Position numbers and translations under genes: made by a program
In this document: positions 17,217-25,432 of the stretch, in pieces
How positions within the stretch are numbered: position 1 is the stretch's first letter
Layout of the letters: each line of letters starts with the position of its first letter
The notes under the pieces: model-generated
Seen by the model: only the letters and a program-made list of their open reading frames with translations
The model's database searches: none
What the model was told of the DNA's origin: nothing
Source: Halonotius roseus
GTDB lineage: Archaea; Halobacteriota; Halobacteria; Halobacteriales; Haloferacaceae
Length of the DNA stretch: 64,000 nt
Direction of reading: 5' to 3'
Assembly: GCF_006861655.1 (NCBI RefSeq)
Contig: NZ_SESI01000001.1
Coordinates: 384,328 to 448,327, forward strand

Positions 17217-18050
17217 CTATGATTCTTCGAGCGGGTACCGATCCAATGCGGCAACGAAATCGGCCGGTGGATCGACGATGCTCTGGGGCGTTCCCAACGG
17301 CGTGACGCTGATCTCGCCGTCGACAATGGCGGCGCGGTCGCTCCACGGCGGGTAGTCGTCGGTGTAGTTGTCGAGGCCGATCGGGAACCCATCGCCCTCG
17401 ACCGGATGGGTCGCCCAGTAGTTGCTCTCGAAGACGTTGGTCTCACCATCGTTGTCGACGACACGGGTGTCGTAGTCGGCCAGCGGTTTGGTCACCGCGA
17501 GCGTGTCGCTGCCCGCCGCCGGGGCGTTGACGTTGAGATAGTCGACGTCGCCGTCGAACGCAGCGGTATCCTCGATCAGTGCGAGGAGATCGCGGGTGGC
17601 CGCAGCGATCGCATCGAAGGAGCCGCCGCCATCCTCGGGGAAGTACGTCTCGTGGTCGTAACCGGAGACCGCGACCGCGGGCGTACCGAGAAAGGCCGCC
17701 TCGACGGCCGCGCCGACCGTCCCCGAGTGGCCCAGAATGTAGCTGCCGACGTTCGGGCCGTTGTTGGCTCCCGAGACGACGAGATCGATCTCCTCGGATT
17801 CGGGGATGTGGCGCAGCCCGACAGCAACGCAGTCGGCCGGGGTGCCGTCGACGACGTACCCCCACTCGTGGTCGCTGATGGTGATCTCATCGGCGCGCTC
17901 ATAGGAGAGATCCGATCGGGATCGCCCAACCCCGCTTTGATCGCCGGCTGGCGCGACGACCGTCACCGTCCACCTCGGCGTCAGGTGCTCGTAAACCGCA
18001 GCGAGGCCCGGACTGTCGATCCCGTCGTCGTTGGTGAGGAGGATGTGCAT
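17217..18050 (-). CDS. surE: 5'/3'-nucleotidase SurE (first copy)
   Basis: This 277-residue protein has the SurE motifs: LLTNDDGIDSPG at the N-terminus with the metal-binding Asp pair, GTPADCVAVGL, VSGANNGPNVGSYILGHSGT and AAVEAAFLGTPAVAVS. SurE removes phosphate from nucleoside monophosphates with a divalent metal. The gene is convergent with srp54 (41 nt between stops). A second, diverged surE lies at 24065-24886, so the two may differ in substrate. The C-terminus (SPLGTP-like VTPLGTPQS) matches family ends. Confidence 0.93.
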   Translation of the reverse strand: MHILLTNDDGIDSPGLAAVYEHLTPRWTVTVVAPAGDQSGVGRSRSDLSYERADEITISDHEWGYVVDGTPADCVAVGLRHIPESEEIDLVVSGANNGPNVGSYILGHSGTVGAAVEAAFLGTPAVAVSGYDHETYFPEDGGGSFDAIAAATRDLLALIEDTAAFDGDVDYLNVNAPAAGSDTLAVTKPLADYDTRVVDNDGETNVFESNYWATHPVEGDGFPIGLDNYTDDYPPWSDRAAIVDGEISVTPLGTPQSIVDPPADFVAALDRYPLEES

Positions 18051-18110
18051 CTACCACAGGTTTGGTGGCCGTCGATAAAATTCCGCCGGATGGTCGGTGA
18101 AGACAACCGG

Positions 18111-18494
18111 TCAGTGAACGCAGAGGGTGAGCGTCCGGCTTCGCGGCCCATCACACTCGACAGCAAGGATCGACTGCCAGCGACCGAGTTGAAGATCGCC
18201 GTCAACGACGGGGACGGTCGCGCTCTCGCCGACGAGCATCGCCCGAACGTGGCTGTCGGCGTTGTCGTCGATCTCGTCGTGCTGCCAGCCGTCGTCGGCA
18301 ACGAGGTCATCGAGTGCAGCCGCCAGATCATCGAGCAGCCCCGACTCGGCTTCGTTGACGACGACGCCCATTGTCGTGTGTTGGCTGAAGACGGTACAGA
18401 CGCCGTCTGCGTCGTCAGGGAGCGTCGCCGCAACGCGGTCAGTAATATCGATACACTCGGTTCGATCCTCGGTCTCGACCGTGATCGAAGGCAT
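18111..18494 (-). CDS. YjbQ/UPF0047 family protein
   Basis: The 127-residue protein is a full-length YjbQ (UPF0047) domain. The hallmark FSQHTTMGVVVNEAESGLLDDL and ADSHVRAMLVGES give the conserved His residues that form a metal-like pocket, and LGRWQSILAVECDGPRSRTL is the usual ending. Bacterial members have a weak thiamine-phosphate synthase activity; the physiological role is uncertain. It is 60 nt upstream of surE on the same strand. Confidence 0.9.
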   Translation of the reverse strand: MPSITVETEDRTECIDITDRVAATLPDDADGVCTVFSQHTTMGVVVNEAESGLLDDLAAALDDLVADDGWQHDEIDDNADSHVRAMLVGESATVPVVDGDLQLGRWQSILAVECDGPRSRTLTLCVH

Positions 18495-18574
18495 ACGCGC
18501 TGTAGGCGACAGGGGGTGAAAATCGCGGCGACGAGACCGACGCGGCTTTGGGCGCGCCGTTCGGACGGTCGGCT

Positions 18575-19552
18575 GTGCTGCCTGTCGACTCCGTTTCGGT
18601 CGTCGCCGACGCGCTCATCGAGGTGGCTCCGCGTGTCGCCCGGATCGCCGCCCTCGTCTCGGTGTCGGTCTATCTCGCCAACGTCGCTGTCGCCTTCGGC
18701 CTCGTCGAGAAGATCGCCGGCCTCTCGCGGCTGCTGACCGGGCCGGCCAACCTGCCCAACGAGGTCGGTACCGCGATCCTGACGACAACCGCCTCGACGA
18801 CAGCCGGCTACTCGATGCTGGCTGATCTGTGGGAATCCGACTATCTCGACGACAGAGCGACGCTGATCGCTGTCGTGATAAACACGTTCTTCGGCTTCGC
18901 CCAGCACGTCTTTACCTACTACATCCCGGTTCTCATCCCGATTCTTGGCTTGGAGGTCGGCATCCTGTACGTCAGCCTGCGCGCGCTGATCGCCTTGGCG
19001 ATCACGCTGGTCGGCATCCTCGCCGGCGCGCTGTTGCTCTCGGAGGCCAATTTTGACGAGGCTGTCCAACTCGATCCCGACGCGCTCGACGACGAGGAAC
19101 AGACACCGAAGGAGCGACTGGTGGCGGCGTGGGATCGCACCCGGCCGACGCTGCGGCGGCTCGTCCCGCGGCTCGTGGTGGTCTACACGCTGGTCACGCT
19201 GCTGGTCGGCTGGTACGATCTCACCGCGATCACGGGGTCGGCAGATCCGTTGGTCGCGCTGGTCGGCCTCCCAGCGGCCGCCGTGCCGGTGATCGCCGTC
19301 TACACCCTCGATACGACATCCGGGGCGGCGACGATCGCGCCGCTGTTGGGTGAGGTGTTTACGCCGCGGCAGGCGGTGGCGACGCTGCTGCTCGGCGGGA
19401 TCATCTCCTTTGCGGTCTCGACGTTCAAGCGATCGATCCCCTTCCAGTACGGGATCTGGGGGCCGGAGTTCGGAACAAAGGTGATCGTCGTCAACACGGC
19501 TCTGAAGATCGTCTTTATCAGCCTCACGGTCGTCGCGTTGCTGGCGATCTAA
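18575..19552 (+). CDS. Nucleoside-recognition (Gate) domain membrane protein
   Basis: The roughly 325-residue protein has eight or so membrane segments and repeats related to the nucleoside-recognition/Gate domain (GPANLPNEVGTAILTTTAST; LDTTSGAATIAPLLGEVFT). The family (COG3366) is archaeal and its substrate is unproven. I favour the GTG at 18575 (LPVDSVSVVADALIEV follows), because it avoids an odd N-terminal extension from a TTG at 18548. A cytoplasmic acidic loop near residues 165-190 contains DPDALDDEEQTPKE. It is divergent from the yjbQ gene. Confidence 0.8.
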   Translation: MLPVDSVSVVADALIEVAPRVARIAALVSVSVYLANVAVAFGLVEKIAGLSRLLTGPANLPNEVGTAILTTTASTTAGYSMLADLWESDYLDDRATLIAVVINTFFGFAQHVFTYYIPVLIPILGLEVGILYVSLRALIALAITLVGILAGALLLSEANFDEAVQLDPDALDDEEQTPKERLVAAWDRTRPTLRRLVPRLVVVYTLVTLLVGWYDLTAITGSADPLVALVGLPAAAVPVIAVYTLDTTSGAATIAPLLGEVFTPRQAVATLLLGGIISFAVSTFKRSIPFQYGIWGPEFGTKVIVVNTALKIVFISLTVVALLAI

Positions 19553-19571
19553 CCGGATCGACGCTGGCTGG

Positions 19572-20144
19572 CTATCGATGCTGTGACCGCGTCGACAACG
19601 CCCGCTCCATCTCCACGTGTGTGATGCCGGCCTCCTCGAAGGGCTCGCTGACGGTTCGGTAGCCCAGTGTGTGATAGAACCCCTCCACACGCTGCTGGGC
19701 GTGGAGGACACAGCGGCTCGCGTCGGCGTCGACACCGACCGCCTCGACGGCGGCCATCAGCCGTCGTCCCCACCCCTCGCCCCGGGCTGACTGACGCACA
19801 GCTACCCGCTCGGCTTTTACCGTGCTGTCGTCAACGAGTCGTGCGCGGGCAGCCCCGACCGGTCGCTCGTTGACAACGAGGAGTAGGTGGATCGCCTCGG
19901 TCTCAGCATCATCCCATTCGAGGGAGGGAGCAACGCCCTGCTCAACCACGAAGACGGCTCGCCGGATCGCAAACGCCGCGGTCAACGTGCCGACACCGCG
20001 GTCGTTCGGTGCGGCCGCTGTGTTGTCGATAACTGCGTCGATGATAGCGGGTCCGGCAGCCGTGTCGCTGCCGGTTTCGACACCCCGTTTGGCCGCCTCG
20101 ACACGCTCACTCGACGGCTTGGGGACTCGATAGCACTGGCACAC
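19572..20144 (-). CDS. GNAT-family N-acetyltransferase
   Basis: The 190-residue frame starts with GTG at 20144 and its C-terminal 145 residues form a GNAT domain: AIRRAVFVVEQGVAPSLEWD (ElaA-like start), VGAARARLVDDSTVKAERVAV and the acetyl-CoA loop RQSARGEGWGRRLMAAVEAV, then HAQQRVEGFYHTLGYRTVSE. The first 40 residues are not conserved-looking, so the true start may be further inside. The target amine is unknown. The stop is 20 nt from the convergent membrane gene. Confidence 0.85.
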   Translation of the reverse strand: MCQCYRVPKPSSERVEAAKRGVETGSDTAAGPAIIDAVIDNTAAAPNDRGVGTLTAAFAIRRAVFVVEQGVAPSLEWDDAETEAIHLLLVVNERPVGAARARLVDDSTVKAERVAVRQSARGEGWGRRLMAAVEAVGVDADASRCVLHAQQRVEGFYHTLGYRTVSEPFEEAGITHVEMERALSTRSQHR

Positions 20145-20220
20145 GCCTTGCCTGTAGTGGTGACTATCGTATCTATCTACGGTTCGAAAGGAGTGTGGTC
20201 GTCGACGGTGAGCCGGCCGG

Positions 20221-20577
20221 TCAGTTGGTTCGTTCGACGCGCCAGGTCGTCGCGCTGGTGTACGACCAGCGTTCGATCGAGAGATCGGTGACCGAATCCT
20301 GGAGCTTGAGGATCAGCGCGCCGATCTCCTTCGCGGAGAGGTCGACATCGTCGGCGATGAACTTGCTTTTGAAGTACACCTCGCCGTCAGCAGCCTGCTC
20401 GCGGAGGTAGGCCGCAAGCCGCTGCTGTTTCGTCGCCGTCGACTCGGCGTCGGCGGCGTCGTCGGTGGTCTCGCCGGGGTCGTCAGAGGCTCCGGTATCG
20501 TCGGCATCGGCATCATCGCTCGATTTCTCAGGGGCTGTGCGCGTGTCGTCAGCGGGGGTGTGGTGGGAGGTACTCAT
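20221..20577 (-). CDS. Small winged-helix-like haloarchaeal protein, DUF7123-like
   Basis: The 118-residue protein has an acidic disordered N-terminal half (residues 1-50, Asp/Thr/Ala-rich) and a compact C-terminal half: TKQQRLAAYLREQAADGEVY, FKSKFIADDVDLSAKEIGAL and SIERWSYTSATTWRVER. This looks like a winged helix with a DNA-binding style recognition helix. The start at 20577 was chosen because the upstream part of the open frame is Pro/Arg-rich antisense sequence. It overlaps the upstream membrane gene by ATGA. The DUF name is from memory; function unknown, possibly a regulator. Confidence 0.78.
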   Translation of the reverse strand: MSTSHHTPADDTRTAPEKSSDDADADDTGASDDPGETTDDAADAESTATKQQRLAAYLREQAADGEVYFKSKFIADDVDLSAKEIGALILKLQDSVTDLSIERWSYTSATTWRVERTN

Positions 20578-20855
20578 GGGTGATCGTGGGTGTGGTTGTG
20601 GCCAGCGAACAGTGCGAGCAGGTGACAGCCAAGCAGTCCAAGGCCGAGGCTGCTGGGCTGGGGGCCGATCCCGATCGCAAGCACCGGCAGATACACCAAG
20701 GGGAGCAGGATCGCAACCCAGAACGCCGTCCACCGAACGGTGGTGTGGAGGGCCCGGCGGCCGTCGTTGAGGACGCGCTGGCCGCGGCGAAGCGTTGCGG
20801 CGGCCGTGCTTGTCGCAGCCGTTTCGATACGTTGGGTGGATTGGAAGCCTTTCAT
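20574..20855 (-). CDS. Small two-helix membrane protein with His-rich tail
   Basis: The 93-residue protein starts at the ATG at 20855 (MKGFQSTQRIET). A basic amphipathic stretch (RRGQRVLNDGRRALHTTVRW) precedes two membrane helices (AFWVAILLPLVYLPVLAIGI; LGLGLLGCHLLALFAG) and a terminal GHNHTHDHP. The His cluster could bind metal at the membrane. Its stop overlaps the start of the winged-helix gene by ATGA, so the two are co-translated. I do not recognise a named family. Confidence 0.7.
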   Translation of the reverse strand: MKGFQSTQRIETAATSTAAATLRRGQRVLNDGRRALHTTVRWTAFWVAILLPLVYLPVLAIGIGPQPSSLGLGLLGCHLLALFAGHNHTHDHP

Positions 20856-21063
20856 TTCGTGCTCACCGTCTATCCATCCCAACGACCCATACCCACATAT
20901 AGTGGCCAGAGCGTTGGAGTAAATTCACCCCGAAAAACGACGAAAACGATGAACGAACGACTGTTCACGACTGTTTTAGATTCCGTTAGAAAGTTTAGAA
21001 ACCTATTTGATCCCGTTTCGGTATTCGTATCAGAAAAACAGAAATAACCGCGGAAAGGTCGGC

Positions 21064-21486
21064 TTACTCCGCTTTCGACTCTGGATCGACGGGCGTTCCC
21101 TCCTCAGTCGGTGGCGCGATGCGGTCGATCATCGACTCGACATCAGGCTCGCGCACCGTCACCGACACCGCGATATCGCCGAGCTCGTCGGGGTTGCCGA
21201 CCGCGAAGTTGATCACACCCTGAAAGGCGGCCTGTTTTTTCAGCGCGAAGCTGAATCCCTCGCTGTCGGCGTGTTTGTGGAACTCCCGACGCGCGGTATC
21301 GAGGATCTCCTGTTCGTGGAGCCGGTCGGAAAACGGATCGAGGGTGTGGGTCTCGCCGACGAGCCGGCCGTCCTCGTGGGTGAACTCCGCGTTCGGGAAG
21401 ACGGTGCCGACGGCGTCGGCGACCCGATCGGTGACCTCGGTGTCGTTGACCGGGGCCTCGATCCGCACGTCAATGCTGTAGATCAT
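21064..21486 (-). CDS. UPF0201 family RNA-binding protein
   Basis: The 140-residue protein belongs to the archaeal UPF0201/COG1325 family. It starts MIYSIDVRIEAPVNDTEVTD and contains FKH-like RREFHKHADSEGFSFALKKQAAFQGVINF. The fold resembles ribosomal protein L5-type RNA-binding modules, and the biological role is not settled. I use the ATG at 21486 rather than the GTG at 21492. It overlaps the upstream kinase-like gene by 17 nt, a conserved pairing in archaea. Confidence 0.85.
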   Translation of the reverse strand: MIYSIDVRIEAPVNDTEVTDRVADAVGTVFPNAEFTHEDGRLVGETHTLDPFSDRLHEQEILDTARREFHKHADSEGFSFALKKQAAFQGVINFAVGNPDELGDIAVSVTVREPDVESMIDRIAPPTEEGTPVDPESKAE

Positions 21487-22039
21487 TGGCACCCACCCGG
21501 GAGAGTAGTTCGCGCACCTCAGCCTGGAACGCGTCGAGGCTGTCGGTGTTTTCGATCCGGTAGTCGGCGGCGTCCATCACGTCGCCCATGCCAAAGCCGA
21601 GTTCGCGCTCGTCGCGCTCACGGAGGGCTTCGAGATCGGTGTCGGTGCCGTCCCGGCCGCGCTCACCGAGTCGCTCTGCACGGAGGTCGAAGGGGGCTTC
21701 GATGCTGACGATGGCGAAGGCGTCGCCGAACTCGTCGGTGAAGGCCTCAACCTCGGTCATCGACCGCAGGCCGTCGACGACAACGGTTTCGGTGTCCTCG
21801 TCGGCCAGGTGCTCGCGGATATGCGGCAGCGATCGCTCGGCGATGGCGGCGGGGCCGTTTTCCTCCCGCAGGGCTTGGGCGACCTCGCCGTGGTGGTCGG
21901 CGGGATCAAGCCCGCGGTCACGGCAGGCCTGCCGGATCACATCACCCATCGTGACAACCGGGATATCAGCCTCGCGGGCTATGTCGGCGAACTCGCCTTT
22001 CCCGCTGCCGGGGAGCCCAACGGTTCCGAGGATATGCAT
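21470..22039 (-). CDS. UPF0200 family P-loop nucleotide kinase-like protein
   Basis: The 189-residue protein opens with a P-loop, ILGTVGLPGSGKGEFADIA, and continues VTMGDVIRQACRDRGL, VVVDGLRSMTEVEAF and RDERELGFGMGDVMDAADY. This matches the archaeal UPF0200 family, related to dephospho-CoA and adenylate kinases. The phosphate acceptor is unknown. It is the first gene of a two-gene operon with the UPF0201 protein and begins 90 nt from the divergent tRNA-Arg gene. Confidence 0.88.
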   Translation of the reverse strand: MHILGTVGLPGSGKGEFADIAREADIPVVTMGDVIRQACRDRGLDPADHHGEVAQALREENGPAAIAERSLPHIREHLADEDTETVVVDGLRSMTEVEAFTDEFGDAFAIVSIEAPFDLRAERLGERGRDGTDTDLEALRERDERELGFGMGDVMDAADYRIENTDSLDAFQAEVRELLSRVGANDLQH

Positions 22040-22129
22040 ACTCGCGGTAGCGGACTGTCGGCCTTAGGTGTGCTGGCTCGCTGTCGTCAACCCAAACGGC
22101 TTTTTACCAACTGGCATGAGAATCTGATG

Positions 22130-22204
22130 GGGCACATAGCTCAGTCTGGACAGAGCGTCGGACTTCTAATCCGACGGCCGCGGGTTCAAATCCCGTTGTG
22201 CCCG
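22130..22204 (+). tRNA. tRNA-Arg (anticodon TCT)
   Basis: A complete cloverleaf can be drawn. The acceptor GGGCACA (22130-22136) pairs with TGTGCCC (22197-22203), discriminator G. The anticodon stem TCGGA/TCCGA encloses CTTCTAA, anticodon TCT. The T arm is GCGGG-TTCAAAT-CCCGT. It reads AGA codons, which are rare in this GC-rich genome. No intron is seen and CCA is not encoded. Confidence 0.95.
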
Positions 22205-22492
22205 GTTTGCTTGCTGTGAGCGTCGCTGTGTGAGTGTCGCTGTGTGTCACAACTTTGCACAGACAGCCGCCGACTACTCGACAGTGTCCATGAGAGTTAC
22301 ATCTCAGCCATCGTCGACTGCGATAGTTCAGGTATCACAACCTAAATCGCGCATTTGGTTGTTATTCGACATTGTTCTCCGATATATAATGTATGATAAT
22401 GGTAGAAAATGGCAGAAAACTTATTACTCGTGATCGAGTATCAACTTATGCCGCAGAGGCATTCCACCACACTCCCGCTGTCGGCCCACCCC
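22205..22492. other. AT-richer intergenic gap after tRNA-Arg(TCT)
   Basis: The gap starts with a short imperfect repetition (GAGCGTCGCTGTGTGAGTGTCGCTG) and then an AT-rich stretch (22360-22440) that may hold the promoter of the PAS gene. I see no gene or stable RNA in it. Confidence 0.4.
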
Positions 22493-22891
22493 ATGACCGC
22501 AACATCGAATCAGTTCGTCACCCAGTTCGGGCAGCTTCTCCACCAGATCGACGACGCCGTCGTCAAATTCGAGATCGAGGACGGCGAGCCGATCGTTGTC
22601 GACGCCAACCACGCCTTCCGCGACCTGTTCAGCCCCGACATGAAGCGCGTGATCGGCCTCCCGCTGAACGACCTCATCGTCCCCGCCGACCGCGAGGACG
22701 AAGCCCAACAGTTCGACCAGCGCACCGCCGACGGCAAATCGAACGTCGCCTTCGTCAAACGCGCGGCCGTCGGCGGCGAGAAGACGTTCCTGTACCGTGG
22801 GATCCCCTACGGAGACCAACAGGAGTTTGCGATCTACACTGACGTGACCGACAAGGTCGACGACCACGAGGAACTGCTCGACCTGCTGTAA
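22493..22891 (+). CDS. Single PAS-domain protein
   Basis: The 132-residue protein is essentially one PAS domain: FGQLLHQIDDAVVKFEIEDG, EPIVVDANHAFRDLFSPDMKR, then VIGLPLNDLIVPADREDEAQ and FLYRGIPYGDQQEFAIYTDVTD. It has no kinase or DNA-binding part, so it would act in trans on a partner. No cysteine or histidine clearly marks a cofactor. I chose the ATG at 22493; earlier in-frame ATGs at 22409 and 22448 add residues that look non-coding. It is followed 84 nt later by the thioredoxin reductase gene. Confidence 0.85.
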   Translation: MTATSNQFVTQFGQLLHQIDDAVVKFEIEDGEPIVVDANHAFRDLFSPDMKRVIGLPLNDLIVPADREDEAQQFDQRTADGKSNVAFVKRAAVGGEKTFLYRGIPYGDQQEFAIYTDVTDKVDDHEELLDLL

Positions 22892-22975
22892 CTGTTCGTC
22901 GCCCGAGTGCCGGCTGTTCAGTCCGGTACCGTTCCACACACAACCTACATACGGCCCCTGTTCCTACAGTCGGCT

Positions 22976-24055
22976 ATGTCATCAGAACCACCCGCGGACG
23001 ACCACCGGCGGCTCGTGATCGCCGGCAGCGGCATCGCCGGGCTGTCGGCGGCGATCTACGCCGCCCGGTCGAACAACGAGCCCCTCGTTTTGGAGGGCGA
23101 CGAGCCCGGCGGCCAGCTCACGCTGACGACCGATGTCGAGAACTATCCGGGCTTCCCCGAGGGCATCTCCGGGCCGGATCTCATCAACGAGATGAAAACC
23201 CAAGCCGAAAAGTTCGGCACGGATATCGAAAACGGCGTCCTCGATGACGTTACCGTCAAAGGCGAGGGAGCCGACCGCCAGTTCCGGATCACGCTCACCG
23301 ACGACACGGTTTACACCGCCGACGCCGTGATCGCCGCCTCCGGCGCGAGTGCGCGCACGCTCGGGATTCCGGGCGAAGACGAGTTGATGGGCTGGGGGCT
23401 CTCTACCTGTGCGACCTGCGATGGGGCGTTCTTCCGCGATGAGAAGATCGTCGTCGTCGGTGGTGGCGACGCCGCGATGGAGGAAGCGCACTTCCTCACG
23501 AAGTTCGCTTCGACGGTCTACATCGTCCACCGCCGCGAGGAGTTCCGCGCCGAAGACGTGTGGATCGAACGTGTCATGGAGAAAGTCGACGCCGGCGAAA
23601 TCGAGATCATGCGCAACACCGAGGTAACCGAACTCCACGGCACCCAAGCGGACGGGATCGACCACGTCACGATGGTCTCGAATCCCGAAGGCCACCCCAC
23701 AGAGAAACTCGGCGACCCCGACACGGAGGAGTTCGAGTTCGACGCGGGCGCGGTGTTCTACGCCATCGGCCACACCCCGAACACCGACTATCTGGAGGGC
23801 ATTGGCGTCGACACCGACGACGAGGGGTACCTCATCACAGAGAGCGGTCGCGGCGGCGGGCAGACGAAAACCGGCGTCGAGGGGCTGTTCGGCGCGGGCG
23901 ATGTGGTCGACTTCCACTACCAGCAGGCCGCCACGGCCGCCGGGATGGGGGTGCAGGCCGCGCTTGACGCCGACGACTATCTCGACGAACTTGATCGCAA
24001 GCAGGCCGCCGCAGCCAGAGACGCCGGCGCGGCCGCCGCTGAATCGGACGACTGA
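22976..24055 (+). CDS. trxB: Thioredoxin reductase (FAD, pyridine nucleotide-disulfide oxidoreductase)
   Basis: The 359-residue flavoprotein begins RLVIAGSGIAGLSAAIYAAR (FAD-binding GxGxxG), followed by GGQLTLTTDVENYPGFPEG. The redox-active pair is C145-A-T-C148 in STCATCDGAFF, the NAD(P)-site is VVVGGGDAAMEEAHFLTKF, and the end is FGAGDVVDFHYQQAATAAGMG. It reduces thioredoxin-type partners in the cytoplasm. The C-terminus adds an Ala-rich acidic tail. I set the start at 22976 (MSSEPPADDHRR), which gives a normal N-terminus. No thioredoxin gene is adjacent. Confidence 0.95.
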   Translation: MSSEPPADDHRRLVIAGSGIAGLSAAIYAARSNNEPLVLEGDEPGGQLTLTTDVENYPGFPEGISGPDLINEMKTQAEKFGTDIENGVLDDVTVKGEGADRQFRITLTDDTVYTADAVIAASGASARTLGIPGEDELMGWGLSTCATCDGAFFRDEKIVVVGGGDAAMEEAHFLTKFASTVYIVHRREEFRAEDVWIERVMEKVDAGEIEIMRNTEVTELHGTQADGIDHVTMVSNPEGHPTEKLGDPDTEEFEFDAGAVFYAIGHTPNTDYLEGIGVDTDDEGYLITESGRGGGQTKTGVEGLFGAGDVVDFHYQQAATAAGMGVQAALDADDYLDELDRKQAAAARDAGAAAAESDD

Positions 24056-24064
24056 GCGAACGAT

Positions 24065-24886
24065 CTATTCTCCGTCGGCTTCTGTTTTCGCGTTCGACGA
24101 GTAGGCAGCGACGATCTCGTCGAGGGCGTCGTGCTGCTGTGTCGAGTGCGGCGCGGTCAGCGGCGAGACGCTGATCTCGCCGTCGGCGACCGCGCGGCGG
24201 TCGGTGCCGACCGGGTCGTCGACGCTGTCGCCGCGCATCAGTTCCCAGATGCCGTCTTTGAGCGCGATCTCGCGGTCGCCGTTCCGTTCGGCCCCCATCT
24301 CGTAGCGCATCGACGGCTGGGTGACGCGCATCGGGATCGACCCCGAAACACCGGCGTTGTCGACGAACGGGACGTTCACGTTGAGGTAGTCGGCTGCCTC
24401 AAAGACGCCGCTCGTCGTGGCGTGCTCGACGAGGTGTTTCGTCGCCCGCCGGGCGGTGGCGAAATCCGCCGGTTCGGTCGCCAGCGACGCCCAGTCCTCG
24501 CCGCCCTCAATATACATCGACACCGAGATCGCGGGAACGCCGAAAAATGCCGCCTCGACGGCCGCGCTGACGGTGCCGGAGCGACCCAAGACGTAGGCTC
24601 CGAGGTTACCGCCCTTGTTGCAGCCCGAAACGACGAGATCGACATCGGGGCAGATCGAGCCGAGGCCGGCGATCACGCAGTCGACGGGCGTGCCGTGAAC
24701 CGCATACCCGTACTCGTGATCGGTGAACTCAACGGTCTCGGAGACCGTCCGGCCGACCGCGCTCTGGTCGTCGGCCGGCGCGACGGCGACGACATCGGCG
24801 ACCGTCGACAACCCCTCGTAGAGGGCGCGAAAGCCGACGCTATCGATCCCGTCGTCGTTCGTCAGCAAAATCTGCGGCGCGTCCAT
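24065..24886 (-). CDS. surE: 5'/3'-nucleotidase SurE (second copy)
   Basis: This 273-residue SurE has ILLTNDDGIDSVGFRALYEG, QSAVGRTVSETVEFTDHEYG, GTPVDCVIAGL, VSGCNKGGNLGAYVLGRSGT and AAVEAAFFGVPAISVS. It is closer to the family consensus in the VSGxNxGxNLG block than the copy at 17217. The start at 24886 matches the family N-terminus; a longer frame upstream is antisense sequence. It is convergent with trxB, with 9 nt between stops. The two copies share only the motif blocks, so they are old paralogues or separately acquired. Confidence 0.93.
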   Translation of the reverse strand: MDAPQILLTNDDGIDSVGFRALYEGLSTVADVVAVAPADDQSAVGRTVSETVEFTDHEYGYAVHGTPVDCVIAGLGSICPDVDLVVSGCNKGGNLGAYVLGRSGTVSAAVEAAFFGVPAISVSMYIEGGEDWASLATEPADFATARRATKHLVEHATTSGVFEAADYLNVNVPFVDNAGVSGSIPMRVTQPSMRYEMGAERNGDREIALKDGIWELMRGDSVDDPVGTDRRAVADGEISVSPLTAPHSTQQHDALDEIVAAYSSNAKTEADGE

Positions 24887-24995
24887 ACACCCCGTCACAG
24901 CGGCAGCACGAAAAACGCTCGGGCGAGCTGACAGGGCGACACGCGCTGTCGCCGACAACCACAACACACACAACGCGGGCGGCCGACGATCGGGT

Positions 24996-25397
24996 ATGGG
25001 ACTCGGAAGCACGGCGAAAAAGATCCAGACTGTCGCCGACACCGCCGAAAAGATGTATCGCCGGCTCAACGCGCTCCGCAAGGAGGTCGAATCAACCAAG
25101 CGGACGGTCGAGGACACCGGTGGCCGGGTTCAGTCGCTCGAAGACGAGATCGCCGAACAGCGCGTCATCCTGGAGGCCATCGGCGACGAACTCGATGTCG
25201 ATATCGAGGCTGCCATCGACGACGCCGATCTCGAGGACACTGATACCGACGCAGAGACCGACGACAGCGAGGAGATCCCGGTCGAAGAGGGCAACGGCGA
25301 CGATGATTCGGTCGACTCGAATAAGAGTGATAGCGACGGCGGCGACGACAGTGGCGGCGACGGCGACGACAGCGACGAGGCCAAGCCGAGCCAATAG
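24996..25397 (+). CDS. Acidic coiled-coil protein, DUF5798-like
   Basis: The 133-residue protein starts with a helical, partly basic part (GLGSTAKKIQTVADTAEKMY, then RRLNALRKEVESTKRTVEDT) that should form a coiled coil, followed by EQRVILEAIGDELDVDIEAA. The last 60 residues are an almost pure Asp/Glu/Ser/Gly tail. I recall a haloarchaeal DUF5798 family of this type, but the name is tentative. No enzymatic motif is present. It is divergent from surE, with 109 nt between the starts. Confidence 0.75.
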   Translation: MGLGSTAKKIQTVADTAEKMYRRLNALRKEVESTKRTVEDTGGRVQSLEDEIAEQRVILEAIGDELDVDIEAAIDDADLEDTDTDAETDDSEEIPVEEGNGDDDSVDSNKSDSDGGDDSGGDGDDSDEAKPSQ

Positions 25398-25432
25398 CGA
25401 CGGCCGACGTACTCGCGTTCGACGCTACCGAA

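Noticed and set aside
18548-18574. TTG start of the nucleoside-recognition protein at 18548
   Set aside because: The GTG at 18575 gives a shorter, more plausible N-terminus and overlaps less of the divergent promoter region; the choice remains uncertain.
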